Positions 25,758 to 36,336 of a DNA stretch of 64,000 bases are shown here, one piece after another. Below the pieces are notes generated by a model, which was not told the origin of the DNA, ran no database searches, and saw only the letters and a list, made by a program, of their open reading frames with translations. The DNA is from ZC4RG42 sp003242425. Its GTDB lineage: Bacteria > Pseudomonadota > Gammaproteobacteria > Burkholderiales > SG8-39. The position numbers and the translations under genes were made by a program. Location of the stretch: contig CALCIE010000029.1 of assembly GCA_937907425.1 (NCBI GenBank), forward strand, positions 1 through 64,000. Direction: 5' to 3'. The stretch's first letter is position 1, and each line of letters starts with the position of its first letter.

Positions 25758-25771
25758 TTGACTGAAATCAA
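25758..25771 (-). promoter_or_regulatory. Fnr-type palindrome upstream of sucC
   Basis: TTGACTGAAATCAA has the same TTGAY-N4-RTCAA form as the four island operators. With the same 23-bp spacing the -10 candidate would be CACACT, which keeps only three consensus bases, so function is less sure than at the other sites. It lies about 54 bp upstream of the sucC ATG. Confidence 0.45.
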
Positions 25772-25953
25772 GCTAAATCTTTTGCGCGCCGCAAAGAAAC
25801 GCACGGACGAGCCGCAAAAAGACTCAGCAAGACCGGAAAGGCGCGGAGTTTAGCACGCGGACGCGCCGCGGCGTTGATCTGCGCGAAGCACGGGCGGCCG
25901 GACCGGCCGCCAAGCCGCGCACTACAATGGGCGACGGCGTGACCGGAGGAGGC

Positions 25954-27450
25954 ATGATGGCGTTCGTACTCGCATTCGATCAGGGCACCACCAGTTCCCG
26001 GGCGATCGTCTTCGACGAACGCGGGGTCATCCGCGGCATGGCGCAGGCCGAGTTCACCCAGCACTTCCCGCAGCCCGGCTGGGTGGAGCACGATCCCATG
26101 GAAATCTGGCGCAGCCAGCGCGATGTGGCCGCCGCCGCGCTGGAGAACGCCGGCGTACGCGCCCGCGACATCGCAGCGCTGGGCATCACCAACCAGCGCG
26201 AGACCACCCTGCTCTGGGACCGCCGCGACGGCACGCCCGTGTACCGGGCCATCGTCTGGCAGGACCGCCGCACCGCGGCCGATTGCGAAAGGCTCAAGGC
26301 GGCCGGACACGAGCAACTGGTGCGCGCGAAAACCGGGCTGGTGCTCGACCCCTATTTCTCCGGTACCAAGCTCGCCTGGCTGCTCGACCACGTTCCGGGC
26401 GCGCGCGAACGCGCGGAGCGCGGTGAGCTCGCTTTCGGCACGGTGGACACCTGGCTCGTCTGGCAACTCACGGACGGCGCCGTCCATGTCACCGATCCCA
26501 CCAACGCCAGCCGCACCCTGCTCTACAACCTGCACACCGGCGACTGGGACGACGAACTGCTCGCCCTGTTCGGCATCCCGCGCAGCGTGCTGCCCGAGAT
26601 ACGCCCTTCCTCGGGCGTGATCGCCGAAACCGCGCCGCACTTGTACGGCCGCGCCATTCCCATCGCCGGCATCGCCGGCGACCAGCAGGCTGCACTCTAC
26701 GGCCAGGTCTGCCTGCAGCCCGGCATGGCCAAGAACACCTACGGCACCGGCTGCTTCATGTTGCTGCACACCGGTGCGCACTGCATCGCCTCGCAGCAGG
26801 GACTGATCAGCTCGCGCGCCGCGACCGCGCCGGGCGCAGCCCCGGAATACTGTCTCGAAGGCAGCGTGTTCGTGGCCGGTGCGGTGGTGCAATGGCTGCG
26901 CGACGAACTGCGGCTCATCCGCCATGCGGCGGAGATCGAGACCCTGGCCGGCCAGGTTCCGGATGCCGGCGGCGTCTATTTCGTGCCGGCCTTCGCCGGC
27001 CTCGGCGCCCCGCATTGGGATCCTTATGCGCGCGGGGCGATGTACGGCCTGACGCGCGGCACCACTGCGGCGCATCTGGCGCGCGCCGTACTCGAATCCA
27101 TCGCCTTCCAATCGGCGGACGTTCTGCGCGCCATGGAACAGGACGCGGGCAACCGCCTGGCGGAGTTGCGCGTGGACGGCGGCGCCGCAGCCAACGATCT
27201 GCTGATGCAATTCCAGGCCGATCTGCTCGGTGTGCCCGTGGTGCGTCCGGTGGTGCAGGAGACGACCGCGCTCGGCGCGGCGTACCTGGCCGGTCTCGCC
27301 ACCGGTGTCTGGCACAATCCCGGGCAACTGAGCGCGCTCTGGCAGCAGGACCGGGTGTTCACGCCGAAGATGAGCCGCGACGAAGCGGAACAACGCATGC
27401 GCGGCTGGCGACGCGCCGTCGAGCGCTCCCGGGCCTGGGCGGCGGACTAG
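25954..27450 (+). CDS. glpK: Glycerol kinase
   Basis: 498 residues, FGGY-family kinase that makes sn-glycerol 3-phosphate from glycerol and ATP. Family blocks in order: DQGTTSSRAIVFDERG, PGWVEHDPMEIW, ALGITNQRETTLLWDR, IVWQDRRTA, GTVDTWLVWQLT, GIAGDQQAALYGQ, YGTGCFML and the late RVDGGAAANDLLMQ. The start taken is the first ATG of ATGATG behind GGAGGAGG; the annotated frame opens nine codons earlier. It stands alone, divergent from sucCD with 249 bases between them, and has no glpD or glpF neighbour in the window. Confidence 0.96.
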   Translation: MMAFVLAFDQGTTSSRAIVFDERGVIRGMAQAEFTQHFPQPGWVEHDPMEIWRSQRDVAAAALENAGVRARDIAALGITNQRETTLLWDRRDGTPVYRAIVWQDRRTAADCERLKAAGHEQLVRAKTGLVLDPYFSGTKLAWLLDHVPGARERAERGELAFGTVDTWLVWQLTDGAVHVTDPTNASRTLLYNLHTGDWDDELLALFGIPRSVLPEIRPSSGVIAETAPHLYGRAIPIAGIAGDQQAALYGQVCLQPGMAKNTYGTGCFMLLHTGAHCIASQQGLISSRAATAPGAAPEYCLEGSVFVAGAVVQWLRDELRLIRHAAEIETLAGQVPDAGGVYFVPAFAGLGAPHWDPYARGAMYGLTRGTTAAHLARAVLESIAFQSADVLRAMEQDAGNRLAELRVDGGAAANDLLMQFQADLLGVPVVRPVVQETTALGAAYLAGLATGVWHNPGQLSALWQQDRVFTPKMSRDEAEQRMRGWRRAVERSRAWAAD

Positions 27451-27501
27451 ACGCCGCCTGGCATCCGACGCTGCCGGCCTTCAACCCTAGGGAGGATTTC
27501 G

Positions 27502-29514
<2,013 letters not shown>

Positions 29515-29515
29515 G

Positions 29516-30676
29516 CTAGAAGTAGAAACCGATGTTGATGTTGAAGCGCCGATGCCACTCGTCGTTGCCGCCCCGGCCGAGCGCGGTGCCGTAATCCGGC
29601 CCCAGAAAGGGATGATGCTTGCCGAAGCCGAGGTCGGTGTAAACGAGCCAATTGCCGAGCGTCCACGCCGCGCCGATCAAATTCTGTCGACTGTGGGGAA
29701 AGCGGCCCGTGTCCTTGTGCAGCATGCTCCAGTCGAAATAGAGGGTGACTGTCTCGAGCGGACCGCGATTCACCGGCAGCCGGTAGCTCAAGCCGGCAAC
29801 CAGGAACGTTCCCGCGGCGGCCACCTCGTAAGGCGCATCGTAGGCGCCCATCGTCACCACCTTGTCTTCAGCGCTTTTCAGCCGGTAGCGATAGCGGATG
29901 GCTTCCAGCTTCAGTCCCCAGCGGCCGTAGTTCCCCTGCGCATGCAGCGCCGCCGCCCAGCGACGGCCGGTCTTGTCGCTCAGCCGGTCCGGCACCTCCC
30001 CCGCAAGCACCGAGAGGCCGATCTCGGTCGATGCTTGCGCCCCGTGGCGCACAACCCGCGCGAGGCGGGCGACGGCCGTGTTGCGCTCCCGGTTGCCTGA
30101 AGCATCGGTCTCGACCACGTTGTAGGTGTAGCGCGCGCTGTCCTTACTCTGGCCGTGGCCGTCCGGTCCCGGCCGCAGATAGAACGCCAGGTGCGCGCGC
30201 CAATCGCCCCGTGAAGCCTCGTATTTCAGGCCGAGGTTGTACGCATCCTCCAGTCCGGCGTAATAGGGCAACTGGAAGAAGTAGGAATGGCTGGCAAAGG
30301 GCAGCGCGCCGAACGGCATTTTGTTCAGGCCCGCCTGAAACTCGTCCCCGCCCGCACGCCAGCCCAGCCAAGCGTGGCGCAGGAAATGAGTGTCCTCGCT
30401 GTCGCCGCCGAAGCGTTGCACGAAGCGGCCGTCCTTCGCCGCACGCGAGCGGTAATAACGGTATTCGGCGGACGCGACGAAGGCCCCGTCCCGGTAGTCA
30501 ACGTTGATGCGCGCGGTATCGAAATCGAGCTTGCCGCGCCCGCCGTAGCCTGCGGTGTAATCGTTCTGGTGGTAATTGAAGCGCACCGCGCCGCCGAAGC
30601 TCCAGCCCGTCCGCTCCTCTTCGGCACAGACGAATCCGCCCCATAAGAGCATGCACAACAACAAAGCCGACCGCAT
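29516..30676 (-). CDS. Outer-membrane porin-like beta-barrel protein
   Basis: 386 residues from MRSALLLCMLLWGGFVCA, a Sec signal peptide with cleavage near residue 18; the open frame runs a further 79 codons upstream, into the promoter. The mature part is made of alternating aromatic-rich strands (for example VASAEYRYYRS and KLEAIRYRYRLKS) and ends in ...NINIGFYF, the terminal aromatic recognised by the BAM complex. A GGGAGA ribosome site precedes the chosen ATG. Convergent with the BCCT gene, with one base between the stop codons. The solute is unknown, and no specific porin family can be named. Confidence 0.78.
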   Translation of the reverse strand: MRSALLLCMLLWGGFVCAEEERTGWSFGGAVRFNYHQNDYTAGYGGRGKLDFDTARINVDYRDGAFVASAEYRYYRSRAAKDGRFVQRFGGDSEDTHFLRHAWLGWRAGGDEFQAGLNKMPFGALPFASHSYFFQLPYYAGLEDAYNLGLKYEASRGDWRAHLAFYLRPGPDGHGQSKDSARYTYNVVETDASGNRERNTAVARLARVVRHGAQASTEIGLSVLAGEVPDRLSDKTGRRWAAALHAQGNYGRWGLKLEAIRYRYRLKSAEDKVVTMGAYDAPYEVAAAGTFLVAGLSYRLPVNRGPLETVTLYFDWSMLHKDTGRFPHSRQNLIGAAWTLGNWLVYTDLGFGKHHPFLGPDYGTALGRGGNDEWHRRFNINIGFYF

Positions 30677-30845
30677 CCGTTCTCCCTGTATAGCCTGCTG
30701 AATGCGCCCGGGCCGCGATGCCCGCCGCCAATCGGGCCGATTAACAGTTTGTATTGGCCCATTTAAATTCTCTAGGGTAGTGTCATAGTATGAGCCGCTC
30801 GTGCGTCGGGCGGCTGTCCTGGCCCATTCAAGAGAGGAGGTCTGT

Positions 30846-31265
30846 ATGCAACTGAAAGGCTCGAAGACCGAGGAGAACCTGAAGTACGCATTCGCGGGCG
30901 AATCGCAGGCCAACCGCCGTTATCTGTACTTCGCCAACAAGGCCGACATCGAAGGTCAGAACGATGTCGCGGCGCTGTTCCGTTCCACCGCCGAAGGCGA
31001 AACCGGCCACGCCCACGGCCACCTCGAATTCCTGGAGGCCGTCGGCGACCCGGCCACCGGCCTGCCGATCGGCTCGACGCGCGACAACCTGAAGGCCGCC
31101 GTCGCCGGGGAAACGCACGAGTACACGGACATGTACCCGGGTATGGCAAAGACGGCGCGCGAGGAAGGGTTCGACGAAATCGCCGATTGGTTCGAGACCC
31201 TGGCCAAGGCCGAACGCTCGCACGCCAACCGTTTCCAGAAAGCGCTGGATCAGCTGGCCGACTGA
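30846..31265 (+). CDS. Rubrerythrin-like di-iron protein without a rubredoxin domain
   Basis: 139 residues, a four-helix bundle with two E-x(n)-E-x-x-H halves: AFAGESQANRRY and EGETGHAHGH in the first half, AGETHEYTDMYP and AKAERSHANRF in the second. Rubrerythrins reduce peroxide in the cytoplasm. The C-terminal rubredoxin domain of the classical protein is missing, so electrons must come from a partner. The start MQLKGSKTEEN follows GAGAGGAGG. A strong terminator follows, then an Fe-S oxidoreductase gene and a DUF3501 gene; together they form a recurring set, and the Fe-S protein may be the electron donor. Confidence 0.92.
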   Translation: MQLKGSKTEENLKYAFAGESQANRRYLYFANKADIEGQNDVAALFRSTAEGETGHAHGHLEFLEAVGDPATGLPIGSTRDNLKAAVAGETHEYTDMYPGMAKTAREEGFDEIADWFETLAKAERSHANRFQKALDQLAD

Positions 31266-31288
31266 GTGCGTCCGGGCACTTGGTACGC

Positions 31289-31311
31289 AAGGGGGCGCAC
31301 GCCCCCTTTTT
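31289..31311 (+). terminator. Intrinsic terminator after the rubrerythrin gene
   Basis: AAGGGGGCG, two bases, CGCCCCCTT and a TTTTT run. It should make the rubrerythrin message much more abundant than that of the downstream Fe-S protein and DUF3501 genes, if these share its promoter at all. Confidence 0.88.
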
Positions 31312-31351
31312 GCTGGATCGGGTTGGAGGGACTCGATAGAGGAGGACGCGA

Positions 31352-32704
31352 ATGAACGTACGCGAAGGCAGTCTCGAGGCGCCCATTCGTCACCCCATCG
31401 ACTGGAAGAGCGCCGAGTTCTACGACGAAGCGGCCTGTCTCGAAGAGATGGCGCGCATCTTCGACATCTGCCACGGATGCCGGCGCTGCGTGGGTCTTTG
31501 TCAGGCCTTCCCCACCCTGTTCGATCTCGTCGACGCGACGGAGGACGGCGAGTTGCACGGCGTCGACCGGGCCGACTACTGGAAGGTGGTCGACCAGTGC
31601 TACCTCTGCGACCTGTGCTACATGACCAAATGCCCGTACGTGCCGCCGCACCCCTGGAACCTCGACTTCCCGCACACCATGCTGCGCGCGAAGGCGATCC
31701 GCTTCAAACAGGGCAAGGTGAAGGCGGGGGAGCGCTTTCTCGCCTCCACCGACGTGCACGGCAAGTTCGCAGGCATTCCCATCGTCGCGCAGACGATCAA
31801 CGCGGTCAACAAAACCCGGACTGCACGCAAGCTCATGGACCGTACGCTCGGCGTGCATCCGAATGCCTGGCTGCCCGATCTGGCCACCCGGCGCTTCCGT
31901 TCCGCCGCGCCGCGGCGGGGCAGCGCAACGAAGGTGGTGAACGGAGAACGCACACCCGGCAAGGTGGCGATCTACGCCACCTGTTATGTGAACTACAACG
32001 AGCCGGGCATCGGTCACGACCTCGTCAAGCTGCTCGAGCACAACGAGATCCCGTACGAGATCGTCGAGAAGGAAAGCTGCTGCGGCATGCCGAAGTTCGA
32101 GCTCGGCGACCTCGACGCGGTGGCCAGGCACAAGGAAGCCAACATCCCGGTGCTGGCGCGCTACGCCCGCGAAGGCTGGGCGATCATCACCCCGGTGCCC
32201 TCCTGTACCTTGATGTACAAGCAGGAGCTGCCGCTCATGTTTCCCGACTGTCCGGACACGCAGGCGGTCAAGGAAGCGATGTTCGATCCCTTCGAATACT
32301 TCGTCGCGCGGCACAAGGACGGTTTGCTGAAAACCGACTTCAAACAGCCGCTCGGCAAGGTCAGCTACCACATTCCCTGTCACGGCCGCGTGCAGAACAT
32401 CGGCCGCAAGACCGAGGAAATGTTTAAGCTCATCGGCCAGAGCGTGGAAGTGAAGCTCAACACGGTGGAGCGCTGCTCGGGCCACGCCGGCACCTACGGC
32501 GTGAAGACGCCGACCCATCCGATCGCCATGAAGATCGGCCGGCCGGTGTTCCGCGCCATGGCGAAGGACGCGCCGGACTACATCAGTTCCGACTGCGCGC
32601 TCGCCGGTCACCACATCGCACAGGGCATGGCGGAAGGCGATGCCGCGAACGTCCGGCTCGAACACCCTCTGAGCCTGATGCGCCGTGCCTACGGCTTGGA
32701 ATGA
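31352..32704 (+). CDS. (Fe-S)-binding oxidoreductase with ferredoxin and CCG domains (GlpC/HdrD-like)
   Basis: 450 residues. Two [4Fe-4S] ferredoxin motifs lie in the N-terminal part, CHGCRRCVGLCQ near 45 and CYLCDLCYMTKCP near 88. Two cysteine-rich CCG domains follow (CATCYVNY ... ESCCGMP near 210-250, then CHGRVQN ... ERCSGHAGTYG near 345-385), with SSDCALAGHH near the end. This is the layout of GlpC/HdrD-type electron carriers, with no membrane anchor or flavin motif. A GAGGAGG ribosome site precedes the ATG. It sits between the rubrerythrin and DUF3501 genes and may pass electrons to the di-iron protein. The true donor and acceptor are unknown. Confidence 0.88.
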   Translation: MNVREGSLEAPIRHPIDWKSAEFYDEAACLEEMARIFDICHGCRRCVGLCQAFPTLFDLVDATEDGELHGVDRADYWKVVDQCYLCDLCYMTKCPYVPPHPWNLDFPHTMLRAKAIRFKQGKVKAGERFLASTDVHGKFAGIPIVAQTINAVNKTRTARKLMDRTLGVHPNAWLPDLATRRFRSAAPRRGSATKVVNGERTPGKVAIYATCYVNYNEPGIGHDLVKLLEHNEIPYEIVEKESCCGMPKFELGDLDAVARHKEANIPVLARYAREGWAIITPVPSCTLMYKQELPLMFPDCPDTQAVKEAMFDPFEYFVARHKDGLLKTDFKQPLGKVSYHIPCHGRVQNIGRKTEEMFKLIGQSVEVKLNTVERCSGHAGTYGVKTPTHPIAMKIGRPVFRAMAKDAPDYISSDCALAGHHIAQGMAEGDAANVRLEHPLSLMRRAYGLE

Positions 32705-32715
32705 AAGGAGTGGCA

Positions 32716-33297
32716 ATGGGAATCATCACGCCTGACAGCCTTCTCACCCTGGAGGCCTACTCGAAGATCCGCAAGAGCACCCGCAAGGAAGCCATCGCGC
32801 ATCGCTGGCGGCGCACCGTGCGGCTGGGCGAACACATCAGCGTGCAATTCGAGGACGAGCAGACGATCCGCCGCCAGATCCAGGAGATGCTGTACATCGA
32901 GCGGATCTTCGACGAGGAAGGCATCCAGGACGAGATCGACGCCTATCAGCCGCTGGTCCCCGACGGCACCAACTGGAAAGCCACCATGCTGCTCGAGTAC
33001 CCCGACATCGAACAGCGCAAACGCGAACTGGCTCGGCTGATCGACATCGAGGACCGCATGTACATCGAGATCGAGGGCCACGGACGCGTCTATGCCATCG
33101 CCGACGAAGACCTGGAGCGCGAGACGCCGGAAAAAACCTCTTCGGTGCATTTCCTGCGTTTCGAGTTCGACGAAGCGCAGCGCGCGGCCATCCGCGAAGG
33201 CGCAAGCGTGACGCTCGGCTGCGACCATCCCAACTACACGGCCAGCACGACCATCCCGCCCGAGACGCTCGCCAGCCTGATCAACGATTTCCGCTAG
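32716..33297 (+). CDS. DUF3501 protein
   Basis: 193 residues from MGIITPDSLLTLEAY, behind AAGGAG; an in-frame ATG 15 nt upstream overlaps the stop of the Fe-S gene. No signal peptide or membrane segment. The conserved N-terminus (SLLTLEAYSKIRKSTRKEAI), the central ERIFDEEGIQDEIDAY and the C-terminal VHFLRFEFDEAQ match DUF3501. The function is unknown. The family is repeatedly found behind rubrerythrin and the CCG-domain protein, as here, which implies a shared oxidative-stress or electron-transfer task. Confidence 0.85.
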   Translation: MGIITPDSLLTLEAYSKIRKSTRKEAIAHRWRRTVRLGEHISVQFEDEQTIRRQIQEMLYIERIFDEEGIQDEIDAYQPLVPDGTNWKATMLLEYPDIEQRKRELARLIDIEDRMYIEIEGHGRVYAIADEDLERETPEKTSSVHFLRFEFDEAQRAAIREGASVTLGCDHPNYTASTTIPPETLASLINDFR

Positions 33298-33576
33298 ACC
33301 ATCCTCCGCCGCGGGCGGGCCGTCCCGCGGCGCCGCGACCCGCGCGGGCACGCGGGTTGCGGTCGATCAAAACCCGCACCATTTCCCGTCCGATACTTCA
33401 TTTGCCGCCCGGCGCGGATTGCGGCCGCCCGCGGGAACGCTACGCGAGCCGGCGCAGTCCCATCCTGTGGCAAAGCCACCGCCGGGGTAACGTATCGTCC
33501 GCTCCGCCGGCAGCGCCGGCGCGGCGGCGGGCGTTTCACGGCATTGTGCAGGTCTTCAAGCAAAGGAGAACCGGAT
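33298..33576. other. Gene-free interval rich in GC palindromes
   Basis: 279 bases between the DUF3501 and host-attachment-like genes. The first 65 bases contain overlapping GC stems (for example CCGCGGG ... CCCGCGG and a GCGGGT/ACCCGC pair) that could end the upstream transcript. No T-run, promoter or small gene is convincing. Confidence 0.4.
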
Positions 33577-34032
33577 ATGCGCACCACCTGGGTCGTCGCC
33601 GCGGATGCGAGTCGCGCGCGGATCTTTCGGATGCTGGGCCGCAGTCAAGTCGAGGAGATCGAGGATTTCATCCACCCTGCGGGTCGCCAGAAGGACCGCG
33701 AACTGCGCACCGATGCGAGCGGGCAGGCTTTCGCCAAGGGCGCGCAAGGCAGCAACGTGGGCCATGCGACGGGAGAACGCACCGAACCCACCGAACACGA
33801 AGCCGAGGTCTTCAGCCGCACCATCGGCGAATTTCTCGACAAGGCGCGCGTCGAGAACCGCTACGACGAACTCTGTCTGATCGCCCCGCCGAAATTCCTC
33901 GGCCTGTTGCGCAAGACCCTCAGCAAGGAAGCGCAACGCATGATCTGCAAGGAGATCCCGAAGAACGTTTCCTGGTTCAACAGCCGCGACATCGAAGCCG
34001 TCATCCGCAGCACCAAGGAACTGCCGGACTAG
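33577..34032 (+). CDS. Host_attach-family (BaeRF-like) protein
   Basis: 151 residues from MRTTWVVAADASRARIFRM, behind AAAGGAGAA. The start, the RTDASGQAFAKG segment, the ETEPTEHEAEVFSRTI-like helix and LCLIAPPKFLGLLRKTL match the 'host attachment protein' family (PF10116-type), which has an archaeal-release-factor-like fold. The name comes from a plant symbiont; in most bacteria the role is unknown and may be stress- or translation-related. It is cytoplasmic by sequence and stands alone, convergent with tldD (15 bp between stops). Confidence 0.8.
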   Translation: MRTTWVVAADASRARIFRMLGRSQVEEIEDFIHPAGRQKDRELRTDASGQAFAKGAQGSNVGHATGERTEPTEHEAEVFSRTIGEFLDKARVENRYDELCLIAPPKFLGLLRKTLSKEAQRMICKEIPKNVSWFNSRDIEAVIRSTKELPD

Positions 34033-34047
34033 GCCCGGGCGCCGCGT

Positions 34048-35493
34048 TCAGGCGGTCCCGCCCACGGTGAGGCCGTCGATGCGCAAGGTGGGCTGGCCCA
34101 CGCCCACCGGCACGCTCTGGCCCTCCTTGCCGCAGGTGCCGATGCCGCTGTCCAGCGCCATGTCGTTGCCGATCATCGTCACGCGCGTGAGCGCGTCCGG
34201 ACCGTTGCCGATGAGGGTGGCGCCTTTCACCGGATAGGTGATCCTGCCGCCCTCGATCATGTAGGCCTCGGAGGCCGCGAACACGAACTTGCCGTTGGTG
34301 ATGTCCACCTGGCCGCCGGAGAAATTGACCGCGTAGAGGCCGCGCTCCACCGAGGCGATGATCTCCTGCGGGTCCTTGTCGCCGTTCAGCATGTAGGTGT
34401 TGGTCATGCGCGGCATGACGTTGTGGGCGTAGGATTCGCGCCGGCCGTTGCCGGTGAGCGGCTGCTTCATCAGGCGCGCGTTGAGGCTGTCCTGCATGTA
34501 GCCGCGCAGGATGCCGTCCTCGATCAGCACCGTGCACTGGGTCGGATTGCCTTCGTCGTCGACGTTGAGCGAACCGCGCCGCCCGGCGAGCGTGCCGTCG
34601 TCCACCACCGTGACCCCCGGCGCCGCGACGCGCTGACCGATGCGGCCGGCGAAAGCCGACGAGCCTTTGCGGTTGAAGTCGCCTTCCAGACCATGACCCA
34701 CCGCCTCGTGCAGCAGGATGCCGGGCCAGCCGGGACCGAGCACTACCGTCATGGTGCCCGCCGGCGCCGGACGCGCTTCCAGATTGGTAAGCGCCTGATC
34801 CACCGCCTGCCGTGCATAGTCCGCCAGCACGTCGTCGGTGAAGAAACTGTAGTCGCAACGGCCGCCGCCTCCCGCATAGCCCTGCTCGCGGCGGCCGTTG
34901 TGCTCGGCGATCACCTGCACCGACAGCCGCACCAGCGGCCGCACGTCGGCGGCCATCAGGCCGTCGCTGCGCGCGATCAGGACCACCTCGTACACACCGC
35001 CGAGGCTCGCCATCACCTGGGTGATGCGCGGATCGCGCGCGCGGCACAACCGTTCCAGCCGTTCCAGCAGCCGGACTTTCTCGGTGTCCGGGATCGAAGC
35101 CAGGGGATCCAGTCCCGGGTAGAGCGCAAGCCCCCGGCCGACACGCACCGCCGGCACCCTGCCCTGACGGCCGCTCTGCGCGATGGCGCGCGTGGCATTG
35201 GCAGCCGCCTCCAGCGCCGGCAGGCTGATCTCGTCCGAATAGGCGAACGCCGTCTTCTCGCCGCTGATCGCGCGCACGCCGACACCGCGATCGATGTTGA
35301 AGCTGCCGGATTTGACGATGCCTTCTTCCAGGCTCCAGCCCTCGCTGCGCAGGTACTGGAAATACAGGTCGGCGTAATCCACCTGGTGGCGCATCAGCAC
35401 GCCGAAGATGCGCGCAAGCTTGTTTTCCTCCAGATCGTAGGGCGCGAGCAGGGTTTCGGTCGCGGCACGTAGGACGGTCGTATCGGTTTGCAT
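34048..35493 (-). CDS. tldD: Metalloprotease TldD
   Basis: 481 residues from MQTDTTVLRAATETLL. The zinc site is HEAVGH (in LLHEAVGHGLEGDFN), and the glycine-rich C-terminal segments (VEGGRITYP-like, LDSGIGTCGKEGQ) are present. TldD works with TldE/PmbA in proteolysis, including maturation of modified peptides. No tldE is in the window, as is common. The open frame extends far upstream (to 36165) only by running antisense-like through the neighbouring amidase gene. It lies 35 bp downstream of the amidase gene on the same strand, in a probable operon yhdP-nit-tldD. Confidence 0.95.
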   Translation of the reverse strand: MQTDTTVLRAATETLLAPYDLEENKLARIFGVLMRHQVDYADLYFQYLRSEGWSLEEGIVKSGSFNIDRGVGVRAISGEKTAFAYSDEISLPALEAAANATRAIAQSGRQGRVPAVRVGRGLALYPGLDPLASIPDTEKVRLLERLERLCRARDPRITQVMASLGGVYEVVLIARSDGLMAADVRPLVRLSVQVIAEHNGRREQGYAGGGGRCDYSFFTDDVLADYARQAVDQALTNLEARPAPAGTMTVVLGPGWPGILLHEAVGHGLEGDFNRKGSSAFAGRIGQRVAAPGVTVVDDGTLAGRRGSLNVDDEGNPTQCTVLIEDGILRGYMQDSLNARLMKQPLTGNGRRESYAHNVMPRMTNTYMLNGDKDPQEIIASVERGLYAVNFSGGQVDITNGKFVFAASEAYMIEGGRITYPVKGATLIGNGPDALTRVTMIGNDMALDSGIGTCGKEGQSVPVGVGQPTLRIDGLTVGGTA

Positions 35494-35528
35494 GGGCGGT
35501 TGATTCCGTTCGGGATAGAAGGGTGCGG

Positions 35529-36335
35529 CTAGCGCAGCACCCGGTGATCCAGTGCGGGCAGGCTGGCGCGCACCTTGGCTTGGTAACTCGGGTCGATTTC
35601 GGCGATTGCAACACCCGGCCCCTCGGCCTGCAGCGCCAGGATCCGGCCCCAGGGATCGACGATCATGGTGTGGCCGTGCGTGCGCCGGCCGTTGGGATGC
35701 CTGCCGCCCTGGGCGGGGGCGAGCACGTAGGCCAGGTTCTCCACTGCCCGGGCGCGCACCAGGATCTCCCAGTGCGCCTCGCCGGTGGTGGCGGTGAAGG
35801 CTGCGGGGATGGCGATCAGATCCACCGGCGCGAGCGCGCGATAGAGTTCCGGGAAGCGGATGTCGTAGCACACGGACAGGGCCAGCCGCCCGAAGGGGGT
35901 GTCGACCGCCGTGGGCCGGTCGCCCGCTTCGATGGTCTCGGCTTCCCGATAGCGCTCGCGTTCGTTCTGGTAGCCGAACAGATGGATCTTGTCGTAGCGC
36001 GCAACGCGCCGGCCTTCGGGGTCGTAAACCAGGCAGGCGTTGCGCACGCGCTGCGGATCGGCGCAGCGGATCGGCACGGTGCCGCCGATCAGCCAGATGC
36101 CGTGCCGCGCCGCCGTTTCGGCGAGAAAACGCTGCACGGGGCCGTCGCCGTCCGCCTCGCAGCATTTCACCTTGTCGGTCTCGGCGCCCATCAGGCAGAA
36201 GTATTCGGGCAGCGCGACCAGTTGCGCGCCTGCGCCGGCCGCCTCGCCGATCAGCCGTTCGGCCGCGGCGAGGTTGGCGTCGATGTCGGGCTCGCTCACC
36301 ATCTGGATGGCGGCGACTTTGTAGGTCTGGCTCAT
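35529..36335 (-). CDS. Carbon-nitrogen hydrolase of the Nit1/Nit2 type
   Basis: 268 residues, nitrilase superfamily. The catalytic triad is visible: Glu44 in LVALPEYF, a Lys in ARYDKIHLF and the nucleophile Cys in LSVCYDIRFPELYR. The last pattern and the length are typical of deaminated-glutathione amidase (YbeM/Nit1), a repair enzyme that clears the side product of transaminases acting on glutathione. The ATG is directly against the yhdP stop (TGATATG), and tldD follows after 35 bp. Omega-amidase is an alternative substrate class. Confidence 0.87.
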   Translation of the reverse strand: MSQTYKVAAIQMVSEPDIDANLAAAERLIGEAAGAGAQLVALPEYFCLMGAETDKVKCCEADGDGPVQRFLAETAARHGIWLIGGTVPIRCADPQRVRNACLVYDPEGRRVARYDKIHLFGYQNERERYREAETIEAGDRPTAVDTPFGRLALSVCYDIRFPELYRALAPVDLIAIPAAFTATTGEAHWEILVRARAVENLAYVLAPAQGGRHPNGRRTHGHTMIVDPWGRILALQAEGPGVAIAEIDPSYQAKVRASLPALDHRVLR

Positions 36336-36336
36336 A

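Noticed and set aside
34048..36165. TldD with a 224-residue N-terminal extension
   Set aside because: The extension is the nitrilase-family amidase gene read in another frame; TldD proper starts at 35493 and has the usual 481 residues.
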